A stretch of DNA of 64,000 nt from Distichodus sexfasciatus. Lineage: Eukaryota; Chordata; Actinopteri; Characiformes; Distichodontidae. This document shows, piece after piece, positions 13,201-25,069 of the stretch. Where the stretch lies: positions 1,119,146 to 1,183,145 of the forward strand of contig JAVGVS010000019.1 of the NCBI GenBank assembly GCA_032718565.1, in the 5' to 3' direction. A program made the translations under genes and the position numbers. How positions within the stretch are numbered: position 1 is the stretch's first letter; the number at the start of each line of letters is the position of its first letter. The notes under the pieces are model-generated. The model ran no database searches. It saw nothing but the letters and a program-made list of their open reading frames with translations, and was not told the origin of the DNA.

Positions 13201-16200
13201 ATGATGCTTCATCTCTGGAAACTGGTGAGTAACAGCACCACGTTTTACTGCTGAACAAGTGGGCTGTATGGGATAGAGGTATGCATGGAATTATACAAAC
13301 TGATATTTTAATGGGTAAAGGCAAGGGTAAAGTAAAGGTGCATGGGGAATATGGTGTGTGAGTTGGTTTCCATAAAGAGTGGTAGTGGTAAATAGATCAG
13401 AGTGGCTAAAACTCTGTGTGACTGACTGGAAGATTGAGGATTTGATTGCTAGGTAAACCAGAAAAACAAGGTGCCACTTTTAGCCTTTAAAGTTGCTGCA
13501 GTGAGACTGACCCTGTCATTAATAATTGTAAGTGGTGTTGAAAATTATTTGTTCAACTTATCCTATTATGTAAATCTAGACATTTGTGGATCATATCTAT
13601 TATAGGATTTCTTGTAACTACTTCCAGTAGTGATTACATATATGTTTGGGGGAAATAAAGCGGTGATTTCTTCCCAAAAGCAAAAAATCATAGAAAATGA
13701 AAAATCTTTGCAAATTTTTGCAGTTTTAAGGAATATTAAATTTACCTTTACCCTTTTCACTCCCATTTTCTCCCCTTCTGCCTCTCCTTACATCCCTATA
13801 GATTAGGACATGCCCCTTGGGGCTAGCTCTCTGTGTTGTGTTGGTGGGCTCTGTAGCAGTGCTAGAAGACCGCAGTCTCTCTCCTTCTCCTTCGCCTGCT
13901 TACATGCTGCAGTTGGACCCTGGGGTCACACCAGGGCCAGGGTCCGACATGTCCTACTGTGAGATGCTGCTGGAAGCCCCTGTGCCACCCCCTGCTGACC
14001 AAGTGCCCTGGTTCTGTATGTGCTCCACTTGCCCCAGTAACAAAGGGGAGAAGGGGGAGAGAGGGGATCGTGGATTTCCAGGTAAACACACACACACACA
14101 CAGCTAAGCCTGTGTCAAACAGCTTGTACTTGAAACTCTTGACCAGCAATTACTTGGAAACCACTTGTTAATACTAAGTAGACTTCAGAATTATTTGGAA
14201 TTCCACAGCAGAACTCAAATGTGTGTGCATGTGTGTGTTTTTGTGTTCATGTGACAGGACGATCAGGCCTTCCAGGACCGAGGGGGCCAATGGGGATCCG
14301 TGGCCCACCAGGATTAACGGGCCACCAGGGAATAAAGGGTAAGACTGGAAATAACCCGCCGCGCTCATCTCTCCTCTCTAAAGCAATTGTAATTCAGTCT
14401 GTTTGTATTTTATTAGATATGTGATTGAATGTTCTGCTTTAATTTTCTGCCGTGTCACTGCGAAATGTAACCTTACAGATACATCTTTATGTACGGTTAG
14501 TCAAGTGTCATGCATACCTGCATATTTGGCTTATTTTGTGACAGTGCTGTAAAAAAATATATAAATAATAATTATATATAAAAATAAATATTATTGAATT
14601 TCCAGTGTTGAATTTCTGGTGGCATAACGGTAGGGTGTTGCCCCGTGATCAGACGGTCGCTGGTTCGAATCCAGGGCCGGTAAAGTTAACACTGAGATAC
14701 TTGGGAGCAAGGTACCGTCCCCAAGCACTGCTCCCCGGGCGCTTGTTAGCTGCCCACTGCTCGTTCACAGAGGGGTTAAATGCAGAGGTCACATTTCGTT
14801 GTGGTGCACTGTGTGCTGTGGTGTGTTCAATCACAAATAATCACTCACTTTCAATTAATAAACCAAACTGAATTGAATATTCTCAACACAGCAGTGACAA
14901 CAGTTGTGGCATGGCAGTGTGCAGTATAAATCTGGTGTTTTACTGTCTGTGCTTGATTGTATCAATATTATAAAATGGAACAGGTGAGAAAGGCTCTGAA
15001 GGACTAAAGGGAGATCCAGGTGCAGTAGGACCTGCTGGCTCTAAAGGAGAACATGGATTCAAAGGTCAGTTCAGATTAATTGGAAAATGAAAGGTCAACT
15101 GCTACATCTGGAAATCCTGACATATGTACAAGTGGTGTAATGATACAACGATCAAAATAATATATATTTCAATATATATTGAAAAACATCACTTCTAGAG
15201 CTTCTGAAAATGTTTCAGGTCATTGGTATGTTCAATCTGCAAGAAATTAAGAAATATACCTAAAATAAAAGTCAAAGTAAATTTTAAAATCTTCTCAATT
15301 TTATTTATTTATTTTAGGTCACCTGACATTTCTTGTAATTACATATTTTCTCAGCAAATTGTAAAAGACAGGAGGCAACACGTGATCAGAATTTGTCAGA
15401 AATCCTCGCCACTGACGGAAAAGCAGCTCAGTATGGGTCAAAATAGAGCCTTCAGTTTCAATTTTGGGGTTAGCTTGAAAATGTCAGTAATGTTTAGGTA
15501 TCCTAGGCGTGCATGCCCATTGGTCCAATCTCTAAATTTAGTTACAAAACCTGTAAAGAATTTTTTCAAAACATTTGTTTTATGTTTCAGGTGATAAGGG
15601 AGAGCAAGGATCTGATGGACCTGCAGGTGACCCGGGGCCAAAGGGAGAGGACGGCCAGTGTCCACAGATCTGTGAAGCTATACAGGGACCTCCTGGTATG
15701 CCAGGTCTACCTGGCACTGTAGGTCCACCTGGCATACCTGGTCTAAATGGAGAAGTAGGTGCCAAAGGGCTGAAGGGAGACCCAGGCGTGCCAGGCGTAC
15801 CTGGCATTCCAGGCTTGTTGGGCCAGAAAGGTGTGCAGGGTTTGGAGGGCAAATGCAATTGCCAAAACGGAACCAAAGGCAACACAGGGCCAGAGGGGCA
15901 AAAGGGTGAGAAGGGAGAAGTAGGAGTTGCTGGTTCACAGGGCGTTCAAGGGCAGTTGGGGCCTAAAGGAGAACCGGGGGAGATGGGAATGATGGGAATA
16001 CCTGGACCATGCAGTCCTCTCGTCCAATCAGCCTTCTCGGCTGCGCTAAGTGCAGTGTTTCCTCCTCCCAACATGCCGGTAGCATTCCAGAGAGTCATCT
16101 ACAACGTGCAGGAGCACTACGACCCCAACACTGGCATCTACACCGCCCCAGTTCAGGGAACATACGTCTTCAGCTACCACCTCATAGCCTCTAGCCGCGT

Positions 16201-16495
16201 CCTCAAAGTCGGACTGTTCTGGAACTATCAGCCCGTTGTGAAAACCACGGAGGCAAGTGAGTTAGGCACCACATCCCAGCAGGTAGTACTGAACCTGAGT
16301 CAGGGAGACTTAGTGTGGGTGCAGGTGAGGGACAGCAGTAATAACGGCATGTACACCAGCGCAGAGGCCAGCAGCACCTTCAGCGGCTATCTGCTCCACC
16401 CAGACAACTGTGAGGTAGTAGCCAGAGATTTCTTCCAAATTCCAAAAAAAGGAGTATACAGTTGGGATGGGAGTGGGGCGACCAATAATGGATAA
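13201..16495 (+). CDS. otol1: Secreted collagen/C1q-domain protein, otolin-like
   Basis: Probable extracellular matrix protein of the otolith or inner ear. Exons: 13201-13224, 13802-14081, 14258-14338, 14984-15064, 15591-16495. All are GT-AG and phases match, giving 456 aa. An in-frame ATG at 13195 could add two residues. Residues 1-32 are a signal peptide with hydrophobic core LGLALCVVLVGSVAV. A Cys-containing segment (PWFCMCSTC) follows, then Gly-X-Y repeats from about 93 to 298, broken by two short Cys-bearing interruptions (QCPQICEA and KCNCQNG). The C1q trimerisation domain spans about 302-428 (SAFSAALS, FPPPNMPV, GTYVFSYH, SGYLLHP). The two 81-nt exons are typical of collagen genes. SAFSA...FPPPN and GTYVFSYH resemble otolin more than adiponectin or collagen X. 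The collagen/C1q call is firm; the otolin identity is likely. A poly(A) signal follows at 16670. Confidence 0.8.
14617..14851 (+). mobile_element. tRNA-derived SINE, family A, near full length
   Basis: The head has an A-box-like TGGCATAACGG and a perfect B box GGTTCGAATCC, i.e. an RNA polymerase III promoter. A conserved body follows (GGTAAAGTTAACACTGAG, CTGCCCACTGCT) and a CACTTTCAATTAATA tail. It sits in intron 3 of the otolin-like gene. Four more copies occur in this window. Confidence 0.85.
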
Positions 16496-16669
16496 AAACA
16501 CCAATATCCTCCTAAGCTGTACTTTAAACCCTCCTCTATACTTTAAACCTAAACCTTGTAAAAATTTAAAGTGTGTAGCCGAAATGTCAGATTCGGCTAA
16601 ATCTGTGCATCTTTCTTTAAACTCTCAAAGATTAGTTCACCTTAAAAAAATCTACTGCTTTTGATGAGG

Positions 16670-16675
16670 AATAAA
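16670..16675 (+). terminator. Poly(A) signal of the otolin-like gene
   Basis: AATAAA lies 175 bases after the stop codon, in an otherwise gene-free AT-rich stretch. Confidence 0.6.
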
Positions 16676-18534
16676 TGGTCTTTTAATGGTCGAACATTTC
16701 ACTGTTGCTAAACTGAATGAAGATAAATGCTGCAGATAAAATATGGTATAATGTGCAATTCAAAAAGTAATATGATTGTATTTGGACAATACAAACAGCA
16801 AGAGTAAGCATAATTATATATTTTACTAATATTTGTTTTACATAAAAGTAGAAAAACTGAGAAAGAACTCAGAAGAATAATTGAACAGTTTTGTCAGATA
16901 ATAAGGTAATCTATTCACCAGAACTGTTTTCAAGTGACAAGTTCTTTGATTTGGAAGATATTTTGATATTTTGAAGAGTAATTATACCTGGAATTTCAAT
17001 TGAAATTGACCTATGCTAATTAATTAAATGATGCACCTTTATAATACGCATCAGCTGGATTTCATGCAGTGAGCTTGTTTTTTTTATTTGATGCTCAGCT
17101 AAAAAATTCTCAGAAAATTCCAAGATTCCAATCAGCTTGTCATAATATCTGACTCTCCAGTTATTCCTGATAAGCATTGGGAGAATATCCCCATACACAC
17201 ACCCACACATCCTGTTCTTATCTCTTTGTGGACTGCAGTAGGTGTGTTTGTGCTGTAATCTGACTAGACATATTGTTACAGAGCAGATTCTCCCTTCGTC
17301 AGTGCTGGAGATCAGCAGTGAGATTAGCATCCTGGTGAAGGTGTGTTCACAACAATCTGCAGTTACATCATCCTATTCATTCACATTCCAAAGTCATAAT
17401 AGACGAGTGTGTTTGTGTCTATACTCATTGAGGATATATGAGAAGTGTGTTCTCAATAAGTGTGTGGTAACTGTGCCTGAGATGTCATCTTTGCACCCTA
17501 AACACACAGCAGACTGCCAAATTCATGCAATGAAATGACACCTAATAATCACGCTGACGTATGAGTTTTTGTTTTCTCTTACTATTGTGTAAAATGTAAC
17601 ACAACAATAATATAAGTACTGCAAAATCTACCTTATAGTTCAAACAAATCAAAGAAGAGTGATTTGAATTGTAAACTCTAAAATTGTGATCTCTTGGAAT
17701 GTCTTATTCTGATTTTGAAAAATATCATCATATGTAACATCAGTATCAGAAATATCAGAATGCATCAGAATGTACACCCACATCATTACAAATAAAATAA
17801 ATATGACAAAGTAAGATCTTGATGGCACCCATGCTAGAATACATGCACACATGTGCACACACTCATAGAATATTATATCATCTGTAGAATATCTTTGTGG
17901 GAAACTGAATTAATAAATATTAAATGCTGTAGAACTGCATATATGTAACATTAATTAATTAATTAATTAAGACTAACTTTAATCCTAACACTTTGAGTTT
18001 TGTGTTACTCTTGTGTAACTCTTTGTGTTAACTCTTGGGGCGGCACAGCGGTGTGCTGGTTAGTGCTGTCTCCTCACAGCAAGAAGGTCCTGGGTTTGAT
18101 TCCTGGTGTGTGGAGTTTGCGTGGTTGCGAGTTTGCACGTACTCCAGTTTCCTCCCAAAAGCAAGCAGTTTGGGTTGATTGGACATTCTAAACTGGCCCC
18201 GTAAGGCGTGAATGTGGGTATTTGTGCCTGTGGTGTGTTGGCGCCTGCCCAGAGTTGGTTTCCACCTCCTGCCTAAAGTCCCGGGATGGGCTCTGGTCAC
18301 CGCAGCCCCGGGTAGGGATTAAGCGGTTCAGATAATGAATGAATGTTCATTCTTTTGTTAGATGTGATTATTATATTTTTTTCTACTTTGTTGAAATTTT
18401 GGAAAATACTGTGGACATTAAAGCATAAGTGGACACACCCCCACACAGTGACACACTGTCTAATGCTAATGAACTCTTGTGCCTGCAGTAGGTCACGAAG
18501 GACAATTACAACAAATATGCTGTTAACAATGAAT
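16676..18534. other. Intergenic region between convergent otolin-like and sag genes
   Basis: Apart from the family B SINE at 18037-18346 and a short (TTAA)n/AATT run near 17950, I see no coding exon or RNA gene. The two genes point toward each other here. Confidence 0.6.
18037..18346 (+). mobile_element. SINE-like repeat, family B (GGCGGCAC...TAAGCGGTT)
   Basis: The element starts GGGGCGGCACAGCGG, contains a B-box-like GGGTTTGATTCCTGG and the phrase TTTCCTCCCA, and ends GGGATTAAGCGGTTCAGATAATGAATGAATG. This is a very common teleost repeat with a tRNA-like head and a GAATG-type tail. Confidence 0.85.
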
Positions 18535-18540
18535 TTTATT
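18535..18540 (-). terminator. Poly(A) signal of sag
   Basis: TTTATT on the plus strand (AATAAA on the minus strand) lies about 340 bases beyond the sag stop codon. Confidence 0.5.
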
Positions 18541-18881
18541 TTTTGCTTTACCATCACAATGCTACAGCAAAAAAAGTACAACCGCACAGCTCAAGATTCT
18601 TGCATCTCTCCACCTGCTTACTCTCTCCTAAACTCCAGCAGCCCTTCACCAACTCACATATTCTACATTTATAAACATCTTTAGGCCTGTTTTGGACGCA
18701 CAGCTTGATATTAGACAGACTTTCCAAATTCCCACTAAGCCATTCCCCAACACCAACGAACACTTTTACATCTGCAAGCATTTTTATAACTATGTAGAAA
18801 AGAACACTACAGGCCTCTATAACCACCTCCAAGGACAGATGAGCACAATGTTCTGTGTGGCTGTGTCCATGGCAACACGTC

Positions 18882-21800
18882 TCACGGTTCAGCAGGAGAC
18901 TCGTCATCATCCGGAATGATGCCTCTCAAATAGGAACGCTTAAATTCCTCAAAGACTAGCTCCATCTCTGCCTCACTACACACAACACACACACACACAC
19001 CATACAAAAGACACACACAAAGAGAAAAGGTGCAATGTAAGATAGTTATTGAATCCACAGGTCAACAAGTAAGACAAACACGGTGGGAGATCGAACGAAG
19101 TCCAACGAGTGACCCTTGTTTGGGTGCAAATACTGTGTTAAAGATGAAAGTTGGGAGGAGGAAAGCTGATATGACTCCACTAATAAAAACCCCATCTCTG
19201 AGGAGGAAACGTCCCAATCTTATCAGCAGATCATAATGCTGCACGCACTGTAAACTCAGATGGTGCAATTCAGCAGGACTCCTTTGTGGGCAGTATTCAG
19301 TTTCTGCTCAGTTGTTTGGCTCCACGTGTTTTTCACAAAGGGCATTATTCAGATATGACAAAGACTGAAACACATACAGTATGTTCAACGTGACTCCAAA
19401 CACTTCTTTTAACCGCAGTCATTTCCTTTTGAGCAATGTTCTTTTAGATCCTGGATAGACTCTGTGTGGTGGGTATTGAAAGACTTCAATATGTTTTGTA
19501 AGTTATTTTCAAAATGTAATACATTATAGATTTCTAGTTACTGTTATTTCAAAGCAATATTACTGTCTCTGAATTGTAAGGTGTTAAGACGACTTCTGCA
19601 TTACAAAAGTCAAAGTAAACGTTATTGTCATCTCCGATATATACTGTACAAGTATACAGAGAGACGAGACGACGTGGCTTCAGTTTTAACAGTGCAAAGA
19701 ACAAGGAACTAATAAGGCACGCGGAATAGGCAATACATAAATATAATATAAACTATATGGACGGCACGGTGGCGCAGTGGAAGGTGCTGCCGCCTCACAG
19801 CGAGATGTTCCTGGGTTCAAACCCGGGGTCAGCCGTAAAGCGTTTTTGTGAGGAGTTTGCATGCTCTCCAGGTGCTCCGGTTTCCTCCCACAGTCCAAAA
19901 GCATGCAATAAAGGTTAATTTGTGACTCTGTGTTGGTCTGTAGGTGTGAGTCTGATTGTGTGAGTGTGTGTGTGCCCTGCGGTGTGTTGGCGCCTGCCCA
20001 GGTTTGGTCCCCGCCCGTAGTTCCGGGGATAGACTCCGGACCCCACAACCCCGATAGGGATTAAGCGGTTCGGATAATGACTCTAGGTTAATTGGCGACT
20101 CAGCCATCCCCATTCAAAGTGAAAAATATTTTAGCTCACCTTTCTTTTTCTAAAAAAATGCCAACGAGGGAAGGAAGCGTGAAAGGGAATGAAAATGTGA
20201 GAAAGAATTTTAGACAATAAAAACATATCTTTATTATCCAATATTAAACATCTAGCTCATAATAAGAAGTTGCCTATAAAAATAAAGTAGAATGCTAAGA
20301 GGAAAATGTTATGACTGTAATCTGTCAGTTTACCTGGATCGGGCTTGGGGTGCATGAGCATAAACGGCACCTCCACAGCAACCTCACTACAGACACACAC
20401 ACACGTTTTTAAGTCTTAATATGAAAACATACAATATGTATGAATGTAATAGTTATTATGAAGTGATTATTTAGTTTTTTGTAGTTGATTCCGATCAACT
20501 CCCAACTTACCTGGATCCAATCATGCTGTAAAAGATTTAAAAAATATTTTAATGATATACTTCAAAACAAGATTCAAACTGTCTCACATCTTTATTTAAG
20601 TCTACAAGCGAGATATATTAAAAAAAAGGTTAAAAAAAAAAGATTAAATCTACCAATTCTTAAACACACTACACACACTCGAACTCTCCCTTACACATAC
20701 ACACATACACTCACCCAGCTGCAGTTGCCCTGACTGCCACTCTGTAGGACACCAGCATCCCCACAACCTCCTTCAGTACGTCTGCTTTCACACTGTTAAC
20801 ACACCCACAAACAAAAGCAGTTAAAGTGGTTTAGGTGCCACCAGCATTCGACTCCATAACTCATGCTCCCCAGGATTATGAGCTCACATGCTAGAGGAGG
20901 CGAGGTTTGTGTCCTCATGCTTCAGTTTCCCATCCAGAGCCAGGCCACGTCTCTCTCGGTTGCTGTCCAGTAAGGGGCAGAGAGTGTAGACCTTCTTCAG
21001 ACTGGTACCTGATGGCACAGTGTCTCTATGGCAACAATAAGAAATCCGGCACTCAATTAAATCACCCAAGCGATCGTCAGAGCTTCTTCCATGTGACATG
21101 CTTATTCATTTTGCACTAACATATATATTATCAATATTCGTGTGTGTGTGTGTGTGTATGTGTTTGTTTGTGTGTAGGGAGTGTACTTACAAGGTTTCCT
21201 CACATGCCACAGTTTTAATGTACTTATCATTGGAGTAGAGCACCACATTAGTGGACTGTTCCACTGCGAGGGACAAAAAGAGAAAGAAAATGTATTTGAT
21301 TGAGCTAAAGTGAGTGATTATTTGTCATTGTGAACACAGCACAGCACACAGTGCACCACAATGAAATGTGACCTCTGCATTTGAGCCATCTGTGAAGGAG
21401 CAGCTGACATGCAGCACCCAGGGAGCGGTGGTTATGGACGGTATTTTGCTCATGAGTACCTCTGTGGCACATTTACCAGTCCGGGACTCGAACCAACGAC
21501 CTTCAGATCACGAGGCCAACTATCTAACCGTTACACTACCTACTGATGGTCACTACATCTAAGATTAAACAAGCAATATTCCTTTGTGTGTTTGTGTGCG
21601 TGTGATTGTGTGCTTGAAACTTTGTCGTTACCTGAGACTGTGATGCTCTTAATGTCTTTGCTGGAGCTGTTATCTATTTCCACACTGATGTTGATTGGTT
21701 CTCCATGATAATATGTCTGCAGTCAAAAAGAGAAAACTTTATGATATATAATACTTGTAGATTATGTTGTATTGCAGCATGAATTGTGAGCTGTCTGAAA

Positions 21801-24556
21801 AGCTGCTACAACTCAACACACAAACACACACACACACACAGCTATTAAACATTTAACAAAAAGTCAGGACATCAAAATGCCACGTTCACATTGTAATCCT
21901 AACTGCTCAATTCAGGTTTATTCTGTAATCAGTTTTTTTTGGTAGGCCATTGACATTATTTATTAAAATTTGGCTAAAACCAGATTCCAGTGTGAAGTCA
22001 TCATGGTTCTGAACTGACCAACATTTGAAAAATGAACAACTACACACAGAACACAGCACACAGTTGGAACAAAAGAAACCATACGCATATATGTTGGCAT
22101 ATATAAGTCCACATTTATGTCGATGTGGTGTGAAATCAGCACATTGCATCATTGGTGTCTTGCTCATGCAGAATTATAACAAATGTCAGTAAATGTTGCA
22201 TGAATTCCAAATGGACTGTTCAGACTGAGGTTGCACTGTGAAAAATCAGACCTGTATCAGGTTTGGGATCACAACTGAAGTAGTCCAAATGGGAATGAAC
22301 AAAAAATCTCTGTGGTTTGTACTGTTCACGCGCTCATGAATCATTTGGAACTGTGTCTCATTAAGGAACAAAATCTCAACTGAGTCACCTCAGGAAATGT
22401 GAATGAAGCCTTAGGTCTGGAGAAATACAGGTTTCCTGACGGAGTCTCTCTAGTGTTCATTTCTGACATAGATGATCCTTTAGCAGTACCAGGCCAAATA
22501 CAATCAAAACTAAGAAGAATATCTCACCTCTTTCTCCAGACTGACCCTCATGTGCAGTGGCTTCTCTGACATCATAAACTCACAGGTCGTTTCATTTGAA
22601 GGAGGAGCACCACCTTTGTCAGGTGCGTACTGCACCTTCCTAATAGCCAAACGCACAGAGCTCCTAGATAAATAGATGGATAAATAGATAGATGGATGGA
22701 TGGATGGATGGAAGGTGGAGAGCATATTTCAGAATAAGATGGCATTAACTTGAACAGTTTTGTCGTGTGAACAACCAAGTCCCTCACCTCTTCTGAGCCT
22801 TTTCATCTTGATCTTCAGCACAAAATGCCTTCACTTCAAACTCCACTGCACAGTGCTACACCAACATACACACAGCATTAAAATTTATCTAAATTTTCAG
22901 ATTTTTACAGGTAGTATATACAGCATTATGCAAAAGTCTTAAGCCACCCCGCATTCCTTTTTTTTGTCAGGAAAATGAGACAGTAGGCACAGTGATTTGC
23001 AAACACAGTGTGCAAACATACAAACTATTCTTCAAGACTGCATTAAAAACACAGAAAGTGTGTCTCTTTGGAAGTCAAATGCAGAAATGAGGGGTGGCTC
23101 GAATCTTTAAGAACTGTAAGCAGACGCTGTGTCCGTGATTGCGGAAAAGGTTGTGTTTTTTACCTTTCCTACATCAGTAGGTGCTGGCTGAAGAGCCACA
23201 GAGCACGGCAGGTTATCTGGAAACTGAAACACGTTTCTTTAGCAATCAGCGAGAGGCTACAATAACTAGGAGTTTTAACCTCGAAGGGACTATGGTAACC
23301 AGGATCACTTACTCTGGGGGCTTAGAGCACCTAGGATTACTATGATACTATGCTACTATACTACAGTACAGAATTTCTGGACTACTAACTCCTCCGTTCC
23401 TAGGAATACTTAGCTTATAATACCTAGGACACTCTCCCATGGGGGACTGAACTTATAACCCAGGGAACTGGATTTATAACCCAGGGAACTACAGTACCCA
23501 TGATTACTAAAGCAGAGTACTAGAGTCAAATGTGTCAGGAAATGGGATTACTAACCCAGAAGGGATTATAGTAAAAAGGACTACTATCAGCAAACGTGTT
23601 TCTAGCACAGGCGTGTACTAGACTGCATGTCTCACTTCAAAGAAGAATGGATAGGCATTATCTCCAAGTTTGCGTAATATCCTCTCCTGCAGTTTGGTGT
23701 GAATGCTGCGCTCTCTGTCCTGCAGGGGGGGATACACCTGCCGCGTGCACAGGAAAATGTCCCTCTGAAACGTCATCCCCAACACGTCCATGTCACCCCG
23801 TCCGTAGCGAAACGTACATGACAACATGACATAGACTGCAAACAAACACAAATGTACACACCCTGTTAGATCTTCTGATTGTTATTGCACATGCACATGT
23901 GTATCTAGGGTTCTCACCTTTCTTTCCTTTCGCTTGCTGTGGATCAATCAGCACTACTCCATCTGAGGCAACACGAATGGACACAGATGAGGACACACAA
24001 AAAGACTATATGAGCAATGAATAACAAGCAAAGAAGGTTTTATTTGGGTCACATTCAGACAGGTAAACTGATTGGCCTACTGTGGTTGGCAGAGCACTTA
24101 CCAACAGGATCAACAAAGTCACAGTGGTCCACAAAGTCCCGCCTCCCCATGTAAACCCCCACCTGTGGCGTTATAACGTTTTAACAGATCAACAAATAGA
24201 AGAAATGAATGCAGTCTAATTCTGCCGTTTGATTAGGATGATGAACCAAGCACACTTATGGGAATAAAGAAGCAAAAAATGCTCCTGCTGTCAGTTGAGC
24301 AGACTTTGGGTCAAATAAGTTTGGTTGGGGTCAGTTGTTAAGATAGGATTTGATTTAGTTTTGCAAACAGTTTTTTGGTCAGTAGTCAACCAGAATCTGT
24401 CAATATAGTGTTGAGAAACCAAATAAACCAGATAATGTGACAGAAGGGTGTGCACTAGAAGTGAAGAGAGATTGAGAAACTGTGTATCTACTGAGCAGTG
24501 AGTGTGATGCTTACAGATTTGTCGCGGGAGAGCTTCTTGTAAATGACATGCTTCAT
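18882..24556 (-). CDS. sag: S-arrestin (retinal S-antigen), 15 coding exons, one with a 1-nt deletion
   Basis: Binds light-activated phosphorylated rhodopsin and stops transducin signalling in photoreceptors. Exons in order: 24515-24556, 24102-24162, 23918-23962, 23636-23835, 23164-23222, 22788-22855, 22528-22663, 21632-21716, 21191-21263, 20888-21025, 20715-20792, 20511-20525, 20334-20386, 20140-20149, 18882-18975. Phases join throughout except at exon 5, which is 59 nt where arrestins normally have 60; with that base the protein would be 385 aa. Arrestin hallmarks: DFVDHCDFVDPV near the N-terminus, LSCTFRYGR, LPCSVALQPAP, SSVRLAIRKVQ (phosphate-sensor Arg region), the polar-core gate loop LALDGKLKHEDTNLASSS, and the C-tail LVFEEFKR. 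The short N-terminus (MKHVIYKKLSRDKS) and position between dgkd and atg16l1 favour sag over cone arrestin. As written, exon 5 reaches a stop codon, so either the base is a sequence error or this allele is broken. Confidence 0.92.
19760..20080 (+). mobile_element. SINE-like repeat, family B, second copy
   Basis: Same organisation as the copy at 18037: GGCACGGTGGCGCAGTGG head, GGTTCAAACCC B-box-like stretch, TTTCCTCCCACAGTCC body, GGGATTAAGCGGTTCGG end. It lies in the last sag introns, ending about 60 bases downstream of the microexon in transcript order. Confidence 0.85.
20140..20149 (-). CDS. sag: 10-nt microexon of sag
   Basis: The preceding exon ends in phase 1 and the last exon is in frame only if it is entered in phase 2. 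The ten bases AAAAAGAAAG, flanked by TTTTTTTAG and GTGAGC on the minus strand, give exactly that and join as E-K-E-S before EAEMELVFEEF. Vertebrate S-arrestin genes are known for a 10-nt exon at this spot. Confidence 0.85.
21310..21546 (-). mobile_element. tRNA-derived SINE, family A, copy 2 (reverse)
   Basis: The reverse complement of the family A element, including a B box (ACTCGAACC on the plus strand) and the tail TGAGTGATTATTTGTCATTG. It lies in a sag intron 47 bases upstream of exon 9. Confidence 0.8.
22666..22713. repeat. GATA/GATG tetranucleotide microsatellite
   Basis: About 48 bases of GATA/GATG units directly adjoin the splice acceptor of sag exon 7 (exon starts at 22663), so array length may affect the branch point and polypyrimidine region. 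Confidence 0.85.
23164..23222 (-). CDS. sag: sag exon 5, 59 nt: apparent single-base deletion
   Basis: The exon should read F-P-D-N-L-P-C-S-V-A-L-Q-P-A-P. Exon 4 ends in phase 0 (TTTGAA then GTGAGA), but this exon starts TTCCAGATAAC, one T short of TTTCCAGATAAC. The literal frame reaches TAG within the exon. Its downstream end (GGAAAG then GTAAAA) is in the phase the next exon needs. Confidence 0.8.
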
Positions 24557-24639
24557 GGTGTCACCTACAGAGCAAATGTACATTTTCATGAGTATTCTCT
24601 GAACATTCTCACAAACACAAAAAAGTTACATTTCTCTCC

Positions 24640-24775
24640 TGCCTACTATCTTTGTGATTCAAACCTATCGCTAACCTTAACCTCAGTAATAAACGGCATA
24701 TTTTCTCCACCGTATGTTTTTCAGCTGAAACCTGGGACTTTTCTATAAAGGCTGTTTTTCTTATGAGGACCGGAC
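24640..24775 (-). repeat. GTGGGGACC-type teleost repeat fragment (reverse)
   Basis: The plus strand shows CTATCTTTGTGA, CTAACCTTAACCTCAG, GGACTTTTCTATAAAGG and CTTATGAGGACCGG, which are the reverse of the 46826-47068 repeat. It lies just upstream of the sag start codon. Confidence 0.6.
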
Positions 24776-25029
24776 CGGACCATTACTGATATACTATATA
24801 TTCACAAAGCAAAAAACCTGTCACATCTTGTTTTGTCTTATTGTGACGTGCTCACAACACACATATGTATCCTGCTCACCATCTGCGCTGTCTTTTTGGA
24901 ATGCTTTACAAGAGCAAGTATTTAAATCTGTCCTGATTTCATAAAGGGTGAGCAGATATTATTCAGGGTCTGTTTCTAACTGAGCCGGACTTTGTTATTG
25001 TACTGTAAGCTGCTGATAGGGAAGCTTAC

Positions 25030-25069
25030 CTCCTCATCAGCAGTTCTAGTCGCGTCTTAATCCTAATCT
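25030..25069 (-). promoter_or_regulatory. Candidate sag 5' UTR exon donor with CRX/OTX-type sites
   Basis: The ATG of sag follows a splice acceptor (TCTGTAG then GTGACACC), so an upstream untranslated exon is expected. A strong donor GAG|GTAAGC ends at 25030 on the minus strand. TAATCC at 25058-25063 and TAATCT next to it match the photoreceptor homeodomain core. This is a proposal, not a proven exon. Confidence 0.3.

Noticed and set aside
14617..14690. tRNA gene suggested by the A and B boxes
   Set aside because: There is no tRNA cloverleaf or acceptor stem, and the box-containing head is shared by several dispersed copies: it is a SINE.
15580..15938. Open frames on the minus strand across the collagen exon
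   Set aside because: Antisense of Gly-X-Y codons automatically gives stop-free Pro-rich frames; there is no gene signal.
18882..24556. Calling sag a pseudogene because of the missing base
   Set aside because: All other exons, splice sites and even the 10-nt microexon are intact, which argues for a sequence error or a very recent change rather than decay.
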